Positions 37,141 to 50,212 of a stretch of DNA of 64,000 bases are shown one piece after another. Positions within the stretch are counted from its first letter, which is position 1. Each line of letters begins with the position of its first letter. The notes under the pieces are model-generated. The model saw only the letters and a list, made by a program, of their open reading frames with translations, was not told the DNA's origin and made no database searches. Where the stretch lies: the NCBI RefSeq assembly GCF_020882245.1, contig NC_083598.1:91765714-91829713 (forward strand). Direction: 5' to 3'. The DNA is from Rhopalosiphum padi. Lineage: Eukaryota > Arthropoda > Insecta > Hemiptera > Aphididae. A program made the translations under genes and the position numbers.

Positions 37141-39594
37141 GTAAGTATGTAAAAATCGCGTCCGCCGCCGTCGCCGCCGTTTGCGTTGTACAAACATTCT
37201 TTCCTCTCCATTTTATTTTTATTTCTATTTTTTTTCTCCCCCCCTCCCCTCAAAAAAATGCCGGTTATTTATTTTTCGTTTTATTTTTTTCTCACGTCCG
37301 TGCGCATTACTTCTCTGCCACCCACCGTCACCAGCACCCTCTAGTCTCTACCCTTACGCCCACGCCACATTTGCCCACTCACATATCACACTGCCGTCTC
37401 GCCTCATGTGTACGCCTTGCTCGACGTAGGCGATTTTCACGCTGTGCGGTCGAGGGGCGGTTGTCGTAATAATAATAATATAATATTATTTTCTAATAAT
37501 ATTACGTATCGCGATGTTCATACCGCTTAATAATATTGATATAATATGATTATTATGCTGTACCGGCAAGTCGTCTGGCTTGTGCTTGCGACACACGAGC
37601 GTCCATCGCAAAGGTTTTTTTTATTCGCGCCTCTACGACCTAGTGGGTGGGTAGGGGGTGTGAAATGTATAGAAAGCGTCGAGCAATAAACGCTTTTTCA
37701 CTGTCGTCACCGCTCTGTTTCTCGCCACTTGTGCTTTTCACTTGCTTTTCTCAGCAGGTCCTAACTATAACCATAACGATAATATGTAATATTATTACTT
37801 TCGTTACCTACGAGTTTTCGAAGATTTTGTGGGTCTTTTCCGACCCGGTGACGCATTGTCATCGTTTTCTTTTCTCCAAAACTCGTCGGTCGTGGGTATG
37901 ATTGGGTGGTGGTCCACGGGTTTTAGGATGTCGCCCCCCCCCCCCGTTCGGTGTTCGTTCGGCTGGCCAGCTTCCGCTAAATCGATCGAGACGTTTCGCC
38001 TGGGTTCGTGTGACGTCCCATGGGAAATTTTATTTTTTCGTTTTTCTCGTTTTCCTGAGTTAAGCACTTCAAAACGACATTTTTATTTCAATCGGCATTT
38101 TGAATTCCGAGTCCCTCGACGAAACATAACAAAGATTTGAATTGGAAACGGTTTCGAAAAAAAAAATTAAAAATAATACTACATCTTAATGTTGTAGGAA
38201 CGCGTAATTTTAAGCAACTTTGTACCTGTCTTAGCACTACAATTTTATGACCGCTTTTCTTTTTTTTTTTTGTTATAATGCCACTTCGATGGTTTATCAT
38301 TGTACATAGTTCGTGAATCCCAGCTACAGTCTTAGCTTAAAACTTTTAACACTTCAATACTTTAAAGTCATTAGAGACTAAAATCCTGGTCATATTATCT
38401 ATTATAGAAGTTAAGTACTGCTATTCCAACAAACATTCGACCTTGACGACCTTTAAAATGTCGTCGTTCACTCGTCCCATCAGTTGTTTTAGTTATTCAA
38501 TAAATATTAGAATATGGATTGTTTTACACAATATTATATTCCAACATAGGATTATTCCATGTTAAATTAACGTTTTTAATGTTAAAATCGTTTTTTTACG
38601 TTGCTTTTGACATTCACACGTTTTGTTCTTTATTGATTCGAATTTCAATTAAACAAATTTCGAATATTCGAATCTTGATAATGTAATATGGTGTAAAATT
38701 TATTTCATTATTTATAGGTGCTGTATTAACAATATATGTGCGTTGGTGCATGCATATACCTAGTACCGACGCAATAACCTATTTTTGGAATTAATTTTAT
38801 TGTACAAAAATACATTTATAAAAACCTTAACAGTAATTCCTAATTTACTAAAAACGTTTATAGTATTACGATATTCTGGTTTAATTATAATACTTTCAAT
38901 TAATATAAAATTTTTAAATAATCGATTTTGAAGTATTTTTGAATTAATTTAAAGTAATATGATGAAACATGCCCTACAAAATGTTAAGTGTTTATCCGTT
39001 CTTATTTCTTTGAGTTGAATTTTTTGGTAGGAACTTATTATTAATTTTTTTTTTAAATAAAATATCTATCTGTACTTAACAATTCACGAGTGTTTAAATT
39101 ATGTTTTCTAAATGATAAAAATTTGCGATTTAATTTTCAAACTACAAATATTTCTTTTATTAAGCTTTGTAATAATGAATAATTATTTTTACAACTAATC
39201 TATTTATAATTAAAATTACATTTTTTTAAAACTATTTCATTTCATTCATACAATTGTTTCACAATTTTAAAAAAAATATTACAATATGTATAGTTTTGTC
39301 TTAAAAAAAATTTGAACAAAACATAGAACTATGTATATTTCTTATTTCATTCTAACTTAAATGATTTAATTTTAAATTAAATAATAAAGTAAATTATTAT
39401 TTTATTATGGATACGAGAAAATATTTAAACTCGCCCAAAACCACAAAATACTACGGATATAAAGTGTTAATAGGTTATTATTTTTATATTTAATTTTATC
39501 TATTCATGTCTGTTATGACTAATGTTATTGTAAATATAAACAATGTAGGCTATAATGTATTGTCAGTTTAAAAATTTAGTTTTAAATATTTCAG
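37141..39594 (+). other. psq: Inferred psq 5' UTR intron
   Basis: It runs from the GTAAGT donor at 37141 to the TTTCAG acceptor at 39594. The first 0.9 kb is still moderately GC-rich; the remainder is AT-rich. No coding exon was seen. Confidence 0.5.
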
Positions 39595-39601
39595 AAGTAC
39601 A

Positions 39602-42600
39602 ATGACAGTTAATGGCCAGCACTACTGTCTGCGATGGAACAATTACCAATCAAATATGACCTCTGTGTTTCACCAGCTTCTTCGAAATGAATCGTTTGTT
39701 GATGTTACTCTTGCCTGCAATGAGAGCACACTCAAAGCACATAAAGTAAATGATTAAATAATCAAAATGTTTTTATTTATCTTTGTTTTATGAATTTGTT
39801 ATAAACATTGACTTTACATAATAGGTGGTCTTATCGGCTTGTTCGTCTTACTTCCAAAAATTATTGATGGATAACCCATGTAAACATCCAACCATTATAT
39901 TGCCTTATGATGTTTGTTTTAACGATCTCAAGTTTATCATAGAGTTTGTATATAGGGGCGAGATAGATGTGTCTCAAGCTGAATTGCAAGTAAGTATAAA
40001 AGCTTTTTGTAAAAGCAGAAAGTTCATCAAACAATTAATTGTATTTTCAGTCTCTTCTGAAGACAGCAGACCAGTTAAAGATTAAAGGACTATGTGAAGT
40101 GCCTGAAGATGAACGTGATACATCTATTGTGGCCGAAGTAACTCCTTTGGGGCCTTTAAAAAGTGGTGGAAGAGTGTTCACAAAATTACAGCGCAGAACT
40201 TCTCCTTATTCAAAAAAATTGAGTCCGAATCAAATTCAGCAAGATCAGTTTAATCGAAGTTATTATCGAATTGAACAATCAGGTTTTGCACCTATTAATG
40301 TTGATCAAGAAAACAAATCTATAAATGTAAATATTAAACGTTGAATAAGAAACGAATAATAATTTATTAATATTATTGTTGAGTCTAACTTAGTTGTTTT
40401 CTTTCTAGACTATCCATTGCATGACTGTAGCAACATCAACTGAAGATGATGAGAAAGAAATTAAATCAACACTAACAGATTTACCAGTGGTCATACTAGA
40501 ACCACATCCTTCATTAAATTTACAAGCCCAACAACAGCCTCAGATAGTACACATACCAATACCACCATCACAGCAGCAGCAACAACAACAATTGAGTCAT
40601 GTAACACAACATACAAATCAACCACAGTTGCAACAAGCATCAGTTCAAACTCATTCACAAGTAAAATATTAATTTATTTTTTATTTTATAAATTTTATTT
40701 ATTTTATGATGTTTTCAGATGATTATCACAACAGGTCCAGTTATGACAGTGAATGAAGCTGATATTTCACCTGATATACAGCCTGTTGGGCCAAGGGCAA
40801 CACCAGTACCAGTTAAAAATAATACAAGTCCCTCATCAACACCTACACATAGAGATATGGCTGGTAATAGGTTTAAAAAATAATTAAGATAATTATGAGT
40901 TTTTGAATAAATAAAATATTTATTAAAATGATAAAAATAACTCAATATTTCAGTTAGGATATAAAAAATAGTTCCATTATTGTTTAAATATTTTAGTATT
41001 AATTAAAATAATAAATACAAGTTATAATAATACTAAAATATATGAGCTCCAATAAGTGTTGTATTTGGCATTTTTAAATCTGGAAGGATATCACTTTCAA
41101 CATACTCCAGGTATTCATCGTAAATTAATTAAATCCCAAATGAGTAAAATTGATTTATAGCATTAACTATGGTAGTTAATGTTCAACTGATGAAAATGTT
41201 TCTAATTTCTACAGGGATTATAGGAAGGGTAAAAACTGTGCCCTATTGTCTAATTATAATTTAATTTACTAAATATATTTAATTTTTATTCAGATAAAGT
41301 AAAAACTAGAAGTGCAACATTAAATACCTTTCCTTGGCTCTATTATGTTAATGTGAATTGTTATTAAGTTTATCATAGTTTCAAAATATAAACTTAGAAT
41401 GAGTTTGTACAAAACTAAGGTTTTCTCTTTTTACATTTACACTCAATGTTACAATTAAAGTTGTGTATTAAGAGGACGTCACACCCGTGTGTCGTCTTCA
41501 TCTTACAAGTACATAATATAGCAAATACGCTCAGTAATCGTTAAGCTTTGTGAGTTTAAAAATTAGAGTGAATCAACTCATTATGAAATTTGATGGTAAG
41601 AAAATTATTTGTGTTCGTATGTTGGTTTTTACAATGGTTTAATTTTTTAGCATGTTATGCGTATAGGGCTAGCGCTAGTAAATATTGATGGGGGAGAAGG
41701 GGTATAAATATATGAATTTGCCGACTACATTCTAAAATCTAAAAAAAATTCGCTGATTATACCACCCACAAGTTACATGAGAAATTTTGCGTTCAGAATA
41801 ATCCATTTATTTATGTTAATTTAAAACTAGAGTAAATTTATATATTCTAAAATATAAGTGTATCAAAAATTGGTTATGAACCAGTATGCTATAAGACCGT
41901 TTCACAAATTTGGCAGTTCTGAATATCGAAAGAGATGTTGTTAACTGTTAAATAATGAAGACGTTTTAGAAGTGTACTGTACTAAAGACAGAAAATTTGT
42001 ATTAAAATTATAGAGTTGAATTTGTATGTATGTATTATTAATGTAAATTATGGTGGATATGGGGTGTTGATGTAGGTATGCGGGTCTGTGTTGTCTTGGT
42101 ACTTTTAGCCCCCCCCCCCAAAAAAAAAAAAAAAAAATATAAGCTCTAGTTGCACCTATGAGTCTAACATATTTTATAGTTTAATTTTAGGGTTGAATTT
42201 GAAAATTAAATTTAAAAATGTAACCTTATATTATATTTTACTCATTGTTACTATTCTTAATGATAAGTAATATTAATCTGGTATTTAATACATAATTAAA
42301 TAAATGAATATATTTTATATTATTTCAAATGCCAGTGTTATATTTTTATTTTAGTTGGTACAACATGTTCAAATGATATGATGAGAAATGATGGAAGTGA
42401 GAGAAAATTTGAAAGTGCTAAATTTGAAACACTTCGTACTATTGATCAGTCATCAGATGCAATTGGAATAGAAAGACAACATTCTAATGATCGTGTAATA
42501 ATAATTTATTATATAATAAAATGTTATAGTACATCAATTATTAAATTTATTATATTAACTATATTTGGTCTTGTAGAATATAAATGATGAAGACAATTCA

Positions 42601-43635
42601 ATGCATACAATGATGATAACACCCGAACTTTTGGGATTATTACCAAATTCTTCTAATGCAGGAGGTACTAACATTTATATATAATATTTTATACTGTGTT
42701 TTATTTTTTGTTGATCAATAATACTTATATACAATTATTAAATTACAGATGTCAGTGAAGATAGTTCTAGTAACAATATTAACAAACAGTATGGTACAAA
42801 TGGTGGAAAAGGATGGACAGCTGATGACATGGAAAACGCCTTAGAAGCATTACGTTCACATAATATGTCTTTAACCAAAGCATCTATAACATTTGGAATT
42901 CCTTCTACAACATTATGGCAGCGGGCTCATCGAGCTGGTATAGATACTCCTAAAAAAGATGGACCTGCTAAATCTTGGAACGATGAAGCTTTAAACATTG
43001 CATTAGATGCTCTGCGGACTGGCACTATTTCAGCAAATAAAGCTAGTAAAGCATATGGTATACCTAGTAGTACATTATATAAGATTGCGCGGCGAGAAGG
43101 AATTAGATTAGCTGCTCCATTCAATGCAGCACCAACTTCTTGGGGTCAGGAACAATTAGACCAAGCATTGCATGCCATACGAACTGGGCAAACAACTGTA
43201 CAACGAGCTGCAGCCGACTATGGTATACCTTCTGGAACACTATATGGCCGGTGTAAACGTGAGAAAATTGAATTGTCCCGCAGCAATCCAACCCCATGGT
43301 CTGAGGACGCTATGATGGAAGCTCTGGAGTCTGTACGATTAGGTCATATGAGTATTAATCAGGCAGCTATACATTATAATCTACCATATTCTTCATTATA
43401 TGGACGTTTCAAAAGGGTGAAATACGGAGCTGGACATCCCGATGATGATTGTGATGATATGATCGATTCAGATACACAAAGTGAACAACAGCACATTCAA
43501 CAACAACAACAACAACAGCAGCAGGCAAATCAGCAAGTACAGGCTACTCCAGTGTCTCAAATAATGTTGGTTCAATATCCAGCACCACAAATTCAAATGT
43601 ACCAACAACATCCAACTCATTCAACCACTAGTTGA
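39602..43635 (+). CDS. psq: pipsqueak (BTB plus four Psq HTH repeats)
   Basis: This is a nuclear BTB transcription factor that, in flies, binds GA-rich DNA and works with Polycomb/trithorax factors. Eight coding exons keep frame throughout: 39602-39745, 39825-39989, 40051-40326, 40409-40660, 40719-40863, 42355-42494, 42577-42664 and 42749-43635, for about 698 residues. Residues 1-118 are BTB (CLRWNNYQ, LKAHKVVLSACSSYF, EFVYRGEID, LLKTADQLKIKGL). A Gln-rich region lies near 225-280. The last exon holds four tandem Psq helix-turn-helix motifs beginning at about residues 424 (KGWT), 478 (KSWN), 533 (TSWG) and 585 (TPWS), each with a GIP or NLP turn and an SS/ST/GTLY-type helix. A poly-Gln tail follows. 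Four Psq repeats plus a BTB domain identify Pipsqueak specifically. The protein is shorter than I recall for the Drosophila long form. A transposon fragment lies in the intron at 40864-42354. Confidence 0.95.
40864..42354 (+). other. psq: psq intron with transposon fragment
   Basis: This 1.5 kb intron separates the linker exons. It holds AT-rich sequence, a C run and A run at 42111-42137, and the end of a CATAGG-type element (GCTCTAGTTGCACCTATG at 42143-42160). No coding exon is visible. Confidence 0.75.
42143..42160. repeat. Terminus of a CATAGG-family element
   Basis: Reverse complemented, this reads CATAGGTGCAACTAGAGC. It matches the terminus CATAGGCGCAAATAGAGC of the element at 55179 at 16 of 18 positions. 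The partner end in the psq intron was not identified with confidence. Confidence 0.55.
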
Positions 43636-46600
43636 GATGAAGTAAAATACTTGCAGCCATTGTGATGTGTTAGAACTGCAAGTATTCTCTGTAACAATTT
43701 ATAAGTCTGACGGTTGTACTTTTTTTTTTTTTATTTATCTGTGATATTTAAACAGCGAAAACATTATTGTTATTCAATGTTTTTATTTGATCTCTTATAA
43801 TACCTGTTGTAAGTTTTAATGTAAATATTCATATTAAATTGACAAATATGATAATACTATTTCAGTACATTATAGTTTATATATTGTGTGTAATTTGCAT
43901 TACAATATACTTTATAGTGAACAATGAACATAGTATACAAAATAATAATAAATAATAATCCAAAATGTTAAGACTATGTGAAATGAATTGTTTTTAATAC
44001 TTTGTTCAGAGAAACAAAAATTCTTTTTAATATTGTCAAACTAGATGAATTAGTTATTAAAGAATACCTACATACTATTCTAATTATAGGTGTGCACATA
44101 ATTTGATTTTAATAATAAACATATGATAAAAAACAATTCTGTTAACTATTGTTATCAAACAATTATTAATTATTTATTAAATTAACTATTACTAAATATT
44201 AATTAAATCTAAATTATTACCAGAAATCTCTGTAATTTGATAATACGATCATTTTTTTTTTTATTAGAAAAAGTGTTCAGATATAATTGTGAAAAATAAC
44301 TTGTAAAACCAATATTCTCTCCGCACAAAATCTAAAATATTAAACATACAATTTTTGTATAAATTGTAAACTATAAAAAAAATTGAGGAGGAGATTCTTA
44401 CTGGAATTATTCTGCACATCTGTATTTCTAACAGCTTTCACTAAAACAAGCATTTACAAAGAATTTAATATTTCTAATTCATAATAAAATAAACTGTTAT
44501 TTTTCATAACATTTTACATATTAAGTACTGTTGTCTATAAAATTGGTTTTTATTTTACTCAGTATTTGTATAGGTCCTAGAAATTGTATAAAAATACCTA
44601 ATGGAAGAATAATTTTGAATTAAGAATTATTGAATATTAAAATAATGGTAAGTATTAATTAAATATTCTTTTAGTATGTATTTCTATTAGTGTATTGTAA
44701 TTTACAGATGATATATAAATAAAAAATAGTAATAATGATAAAGATAAATATCAATATTTTCAGTAGGTATTACAATTTTAATATACATAGATGCAACTGA
44801 AATCATGAATAATATATTATTATTTATTATAATTTATGAAATTAAATTTCAGTGTTAATTAAAAGCTTAAAATATTGAGAAAAAGACAAATTAGATACTT
44901 TAAAATATAAAGTGATTTGTTTTTTTTTATTATGTACCTATACAAGATTTGATAAAATGTAATCCAAAATAATTGATAAGTTATTATTTATTGTTAGAGA
45001 TTTTAATAGAACAAATTTAATCTTAATTAGTTTTGAGAATATGATATTATTTTATTAATTAATAATTTATAAACTTAACTTACTTTTTTTTTTTTAATGA
45101 AAGGTCATAGGATTGAACAGTGATCGTCTTACTTCTCTAATTTTTTTCTTAGAAAACATTTATAAATACCTTTTGAAATATTTTGCAATTTTAATACTGT
45201 GTAAAAAGTATTTTAACATTGGTCTTTATTGAAAATTTGAAAATAACAACAATACAAAAATATCTAAATATTCTTCGGAACCTCCTTATAAGTGTTATTA
45301 TTTTGTATGTACTTTTGTGGAGTTGATACTTGCTTACTAGTCTATTCAAAAATAGAATTGTAGATTCTGATTTATTTATTTTGTATAAAATAATTTATAA
45401 ATAAATTCATATCAAGTTTGTTAAACTTTGTTACTATAATATGCACTGGACTGCAGAGACCAAGTAAGGTGTATACTTTATTTACTGATGATTAAAGTAC
45501 ATAACTTATTTGGCTTATACTCAAATTATAATTAAATTTGATTTTATAAGTTTACAGTTATGAGGTGTAATACAGGAAAAAAAAAATCAAAATTAATACT
45601 TTTTTTAAAAATTATACCTAGCTCTAATTTCTCTAATAGTTCAATGTTAGGTTTAGAATACAAGTTGATAGATCAAAATTACTTGAAAAACATTGATTTA
45701 TTCGAAAATGATATTTAAAATAGGAGTTGCCAATTGCCATTAAAAAAAATGAAGTTGTGTAGCGCATGCACAAAATGCATGAGTTAAAAAATTGTAAGTT
45801 ATAGGATTTTATGATCCATTGGTCTAGTTAACGTCCCACAAACAGAATTGAAAAATATTTACAGGGTACTGAGTGAAGTGTACCCTGTTTCCGCTGACAT
45901 ACAGTTCATCGATATTGGCACCATCAACTTTATTGTATTTTGTTTATTATGTACCTTGATTTTAGTTCTTAATTCCTAATTATGTGTCAATATAGAATTG
46001 ATCAAATATATATATTTGTCAATATAGACAAATATGCTATGTTATACTGTTTGTACCTATATTTATTATTTTGTTAAAATTCATAATATATTCTAAATTC
46101 TAATGAATTATGATATTCCAAGAAATGAAGCTTATTATTTATAATGTACTTGAAAATTTGATTAATATCAGTTGTTAAATTTAATTTTTCATTCATCCCC
46201 AATAGTTAAAGTTCATTACCCACTTATATTATAACTAATTTATGTAATACATTCAATATGAAAAAACGGGTTTTTTAAATTTTTATTTTAAACTAAAAAA
46301 ATTAACTTCTAACTTCTATTCTAACTTAACTCTTAAGTTAGTATTTTCACCAAACTAACTTCTAACTAACTAAGTTAGAAATTTTGTAAATCTCTGATGA
46401 TATATGCTATATTAATATATTATAACAATTGTCTATGTTGAATTAAAACTATTTCATTTGTAAATACTTGTGAAATAGCATCAGTTATCATTTATCTTTT
46501 TACTTAAATTCTTAAAAACGTACAAAACCAATATTGTTATATATTAATTCATATTTTTGTTATAATTTTGTTTATGCTTTTCGCATATTATGTATTTGTA

Positions 46601-47390
46601 TACATTATTATTGTAAATCTAATTAGATAATCTAATATTGTTATGAACTCTCACTTCCGCTTTCCGCACAGCCATTGGCTTGGAAGTGACCAATTACTAG
46701 CTGTCATTTAAATTTTGTTTTACTCTTATAAATTGTTAAACTATAGTTGGAAAATAAATAAAATTATTATTATTATTAAATAATAATCTGCAGACTACAT
46801 ATTATATAAGAATCAATTTGTTTTGAAAAAATTAAAATTTAATAAAAAAGTATGAGTTTTAAATTTAAATTTGGGCCCTTCTATGATTAGATCCGGTAGG
46901 AGGGCTTTAAGTATACTTGGATATTTACTATTTAGTACTTAATTATTCAAGTCATGCGATTGTCTAAAAATTAGTAGGTATCTTAAACCTCATAGGTTCG
47001 ATTTGAATCGAAGATTTACTTTAGATTAAGCCATTAAGGTCTAGACTCCTAGAGTATAGAAGGTATTAGAACTTTTTTTTTCAGGTTTGAATCGACGACG
47101 CCGCGGTAACTGCTTTCACATTGCCTCCGCGACGCCGCCATCCTTTATGGAAAAAATAGTTATACAGAGTTGTTTCAAAGGTGAAGACGGGGACAATCCC
47201 CCCCGACTTGCCCCAGTTCCACTACAGTAAAAAAGTATATGTTACATAATAAAGTACAATTACAAAGTACATAATAAGTTGATCGTCGTCTTGGTAGACC
47301 GACCGGAGTCTGCGCCTTGGATCTTCGTTCTTAATCTGCCACGATCGTCGTTCTTCCCGTGGTGCCAAGGGAGTGGAATAATATGAATTA
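43636..47390. other. psq 3' flank and intergenic stretch
   Basis: This holds the psq 3' UTR (limit unknown) and AT-rich sequence. A patch at about 46307-46382 is built from repeats of TAACTT and its complement AAGTTA, and may be the end of a decayed transposon. Less AT-biased sequence at about 47080-47390 has an open frame on the minus strand but no recognisable gene. Confidence 0.45.
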
Positions 47391-47540
47391 CGGACGAAAA
47401 GTCCGTAGGACTAAAATAATATAGTAGGACAAAAGTCCGAAAATACAAAATATTTATGTACTAATTTATGTTAATATTTTTAAATACATGTATCTACTAT
47501 CTACGTACCTATTAAAATTAATAATAAATTATGTAATTAT
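47391..47540. repeat. Rearranged copy of the CGGACGAAAAGTCC repeat
   Basis: It starts CGGACGAAAAGTCC, then has a second terminus-like block (AAAAGTCCGAAAATACAAAA near 47431) and the shared internal word TACCTATTAAAA. The order of blocks differs from the copy at 25503-25681, as if one end were inverted or two copies were nested. Confidence 0.55.
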
Positions 47541-47788
47541 AAAAAATAAATGAAAATAAGAATCAATATAGAAAAAAAAATCGAGCTGTCGCGGGACGCC
47601 TGGCAGATGTAAAACATCAACAATTTTCATTTTGTAATAATGTTAAAAATAGATGGTGAATAAGATGACTATGAAATAACTTCTAAATTAATGTCATAAG
47701 ACTATTTTGTTTTTTATTTCCATATGAAGTACTTAAAAGATTTACAAAGACATATAAAAATGTAATAATGCAACAACTCCAATGAATA

Positions 47789-49210
47789 TTATCTATTGCT
47801 ATTTTGTGTTATTTCCAAATGTCGTGTGGTGCCTTGATGCAGATCGCTGATTAAATTTTGTTGTACATTATCTGAATTCGAATTACTTGCAATGGACTGT
47901 ACGTCTGTACATATTGCTGACTTCATTCTTTCTGCTTCCTCTAAATCATATTCTCTCTGCTGAACGTTTTTTTGATATTTCTTCTTTCCGCTTCACGTAT
48001 TGTTTAAGTTGTTCTCTGTGCAATTCCCTATATTTTCGTTGACGCTCTTTTTTACGAGCACTCTTCATGTCTACACTGAAAATTTGATAATTGAAACGAA
48101 AAGTTGAATAAAAATCAGTATATTATCAGAGCAATGAAGATAGTTATAAAATATTACTTTTCACTGAAATGTTCGTTATGCGGTGCTTGTTCTGTACTAT
48201 TAAAATCTGAACAGCTTGTCGTAGGTTGGAAAAGTACATTTTGTTTACTTTTCCTTCTTTCTGCTTCACGTTATTTTAGTTCTTCTCGGTGCTATCCCCT
48301 GTATCGTTGTTGCCGATCTTTTTTACTAAGAGCACTGTTATATATATATATTTATAATTTATATATAATATAATATATTTAATATATCGATATAGAATTA
48401 TTAAACAAAAGTATTTTTTCAACACACAGACGCACATCGCGTTTTATTTTACTTAGATTTTTCTAACAATATATTAATTTATATAATTCCATTTTTTCAC
48501 AAATTACATTTATAACATTTTAAACTGGCCTTAATAATGTCTACTAATAATTGTTATTATAACTACTTCAGTCTTCAACAATAACAAGCGTCCATTTAGA
48601 TCATTGAGTTAGGTTACTATCTATAGCACCACCATAATACGCACCATAAGCACCTGTCGAATACCACTTATCACATTTCGTTGACAAACGCCGGTATTTC
48701 AGCGTATTTCCAATGACGTCAGAGAAGCACCGCTATACTTCGCCTCTGATTTTGTACTTGTTTACAAAAATTACACACACATGCGCATAATTAACTAACT
48801 TAGTTAATCATGCACATGCGTATGTACGCGACTGGTTAATTTAGTAGAGTTACGCATGTGCAATAATCATCGTGAGGCTCGTTTTTCATCGCCTCTACGT
48901 ACTGAAAATAGATCTACTATTATAGACTATAGTCAGCCCGTAGGCACGTTCAACAAAAAAATAAACAATCAATTGTTATTTTAGTAATACATATGTATAT
49001 GTTACTACTCACTATAAATATATAATTAAAATTATATTATGAATATTTTTAAATTCCATTCGTACTGTTTGATTTTTGTTACGATAGGGGGAGGGGTATA
49101 CATAATTCGCCACACTATAAAAAAACTAACCTTTGGCTCGAATCAGTAAATTGCGCATCGGGATATACATCAAAAGCACATGACGGAGACATTTTCACTC
49201 TGACCTGCAT
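47789..49210 (-). pseudogene. Decayed three-exon gene encoding a charged, coiled-coil-like protein
   Basis: I do not recognise the family. Three minus-strand exons join with matching phases: 49210-49131 (ATG start, phase 2 end, MSPSCAFDVYPDAQF), 48334-48158 (after AACAG, phase 2 to phase 2) and 48075-47789 (after TTTTCAG, to TAA). Exons 2 and 3 encode related highly charged segments (SKKDRQQRYRG and ARKKERQRKYRELHRE, each followed by HREELK or HREQLK), which suggests exon duplication. Exon 2 carries two in-frame stops, each one C-to-T change from a Gln codon. Exon 3 needs one frame change at a 7-A run near EISKK, after which a frame continues to a proper stop (EYDLEEAERMKSA). It is probably a dead copy, perhaps of a gene carried by a mobile element. 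Sequencing error cannot be excluded. Confidence 0.45.
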
Positions 49211-49674
49211 TTTGGTTATCTTGAAATAGGTACAAAGCACCTATAAAAAACGATTTTGATTGACTCGATTTACAAAAATCAACAGTTATTTTATACAATC
49301 ATTAATTTTTATGATGATGAAAAATAATTTAACTGCTATCCAAATTTATTATTATTTTTAATTTTACATCACCTGCAATATTCATATATTTTTACTAATT
49401 TACCGTGTCATAAAGAATAAAGTACCTATTTTAATAGTTTGTTACCATAATACTAGGTTGAGTCATAGAGTAATTACTCTGAGCCTGGGGTTGAGCAACA
49501 TTAATCTAGATAGCCTAGGACCTAGGTCATAGGCCCTACGAACCTAATAAAAGATACTTAAGCGACTTACTCAATGCTCATATTATTTATTAATAAGGAA
49601 AATAATTACGATAGTAACAAATAATATTAAATAATAAAATTAAAAATAGGTATTCAATAGTTTTACATTTTAAT
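49211..49674. other. Short intergenic stretch
   Basis: AT-rich; nothing recognisable between the decayed gene and the MITE. Confidence 0.5.
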
Positions 49675-49682
49675 GTTCTAAA

Positions 49683-49822
49683 CATAAGCGGAAATTTAGT
49701 GAAATTACTGTAGGGGGGGCTGAGCAATGTATGCTCATTACACCTATATAATGCTAAGACCTGTACTTTAAACTTCTGAGGGGGCTTAGTCCCCGCAAGC
49801 TCCCCCTCGATTTCCTCCTATG
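49683..49822. mobile_element. CATAGG-family hAT-like MITE, 140 bp
   Basis: The left terminus is CATAAGCGGAAATTTAG and the right CTCGATTTCCTCCTATG (reverse complement CATAGGAGGAAATCGAG). The flanks are an exact 8-bp duplication, GTTCTAAA, at 49675-49682 and 49823-49830, which places the family in the hAT group. GGGGGCTTAGTCCCC-like palindromic sequence lies inside. It has no coding capacity. Confidence 0.88.
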
Positions 49823-50212
49823 GTTCTAAAAGTAATTCCATTAAAAAGTATTCTTGTGACAATGTGACTTGTTGAATAATACATAAGTATTTAGTACTCA
49901 TAAGTCATGTTAATATGTTATGAAAAATATGGGTCTTAGAAAATATCATTCTTGGGTATTAATTTCCCAATTTTTACGACTTCGATTTTCTGTAGATATA
50001 AATGTGATAAGTGATAACTAACATTTTTGTGTGATAACATTTCTTGCGGTGTTCGATTTTGTCAATAGATAATATTAGACTTATTAGTAGAATAGAATAG
50101 TATACATTCACCCGATAATCAAGTATCAAGATGACGTGTTACGTGCTTAGTGAGAGTTCATATTAGGTAGTCGTTGAATATTTGCAATTTTGTTCATCTT
50201 TACGTACACATA

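Larger units (their letters stand above)
36240..37470. promoter_or_regulatory. psq: GC/CpG-rich block at the psq 5' end
   Basis: This is a CpG-rich block of about 1.2 kb in an AT-rich background, 2-3 kb upstream of the psq ATG. It most likely contains the psq promoter and first, non-coding exon. It holds a CA microsatellite (36764-36785) and many overlapping open frames on both strands that read as GC artefacts (Arg, Pro and Ser rich, no domains). Confidence 0.6.

Noticed and set aside
36322..37469. Several open frames up to 219 codons on both strands
   Set aside because: They overlap one another in a CpG-rich block with a CA repeat and show only low-complexity Arg/Ser/Pro sequence. The block is better explained as the psq promoter and leader.
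46985..47040. GGTTCGATTTGAATCGAA as a possible tRNA T-arm
   Set aside because: No acceptor stem, anticodon arm or D arm could be folded around it; it is a simple palindrome.
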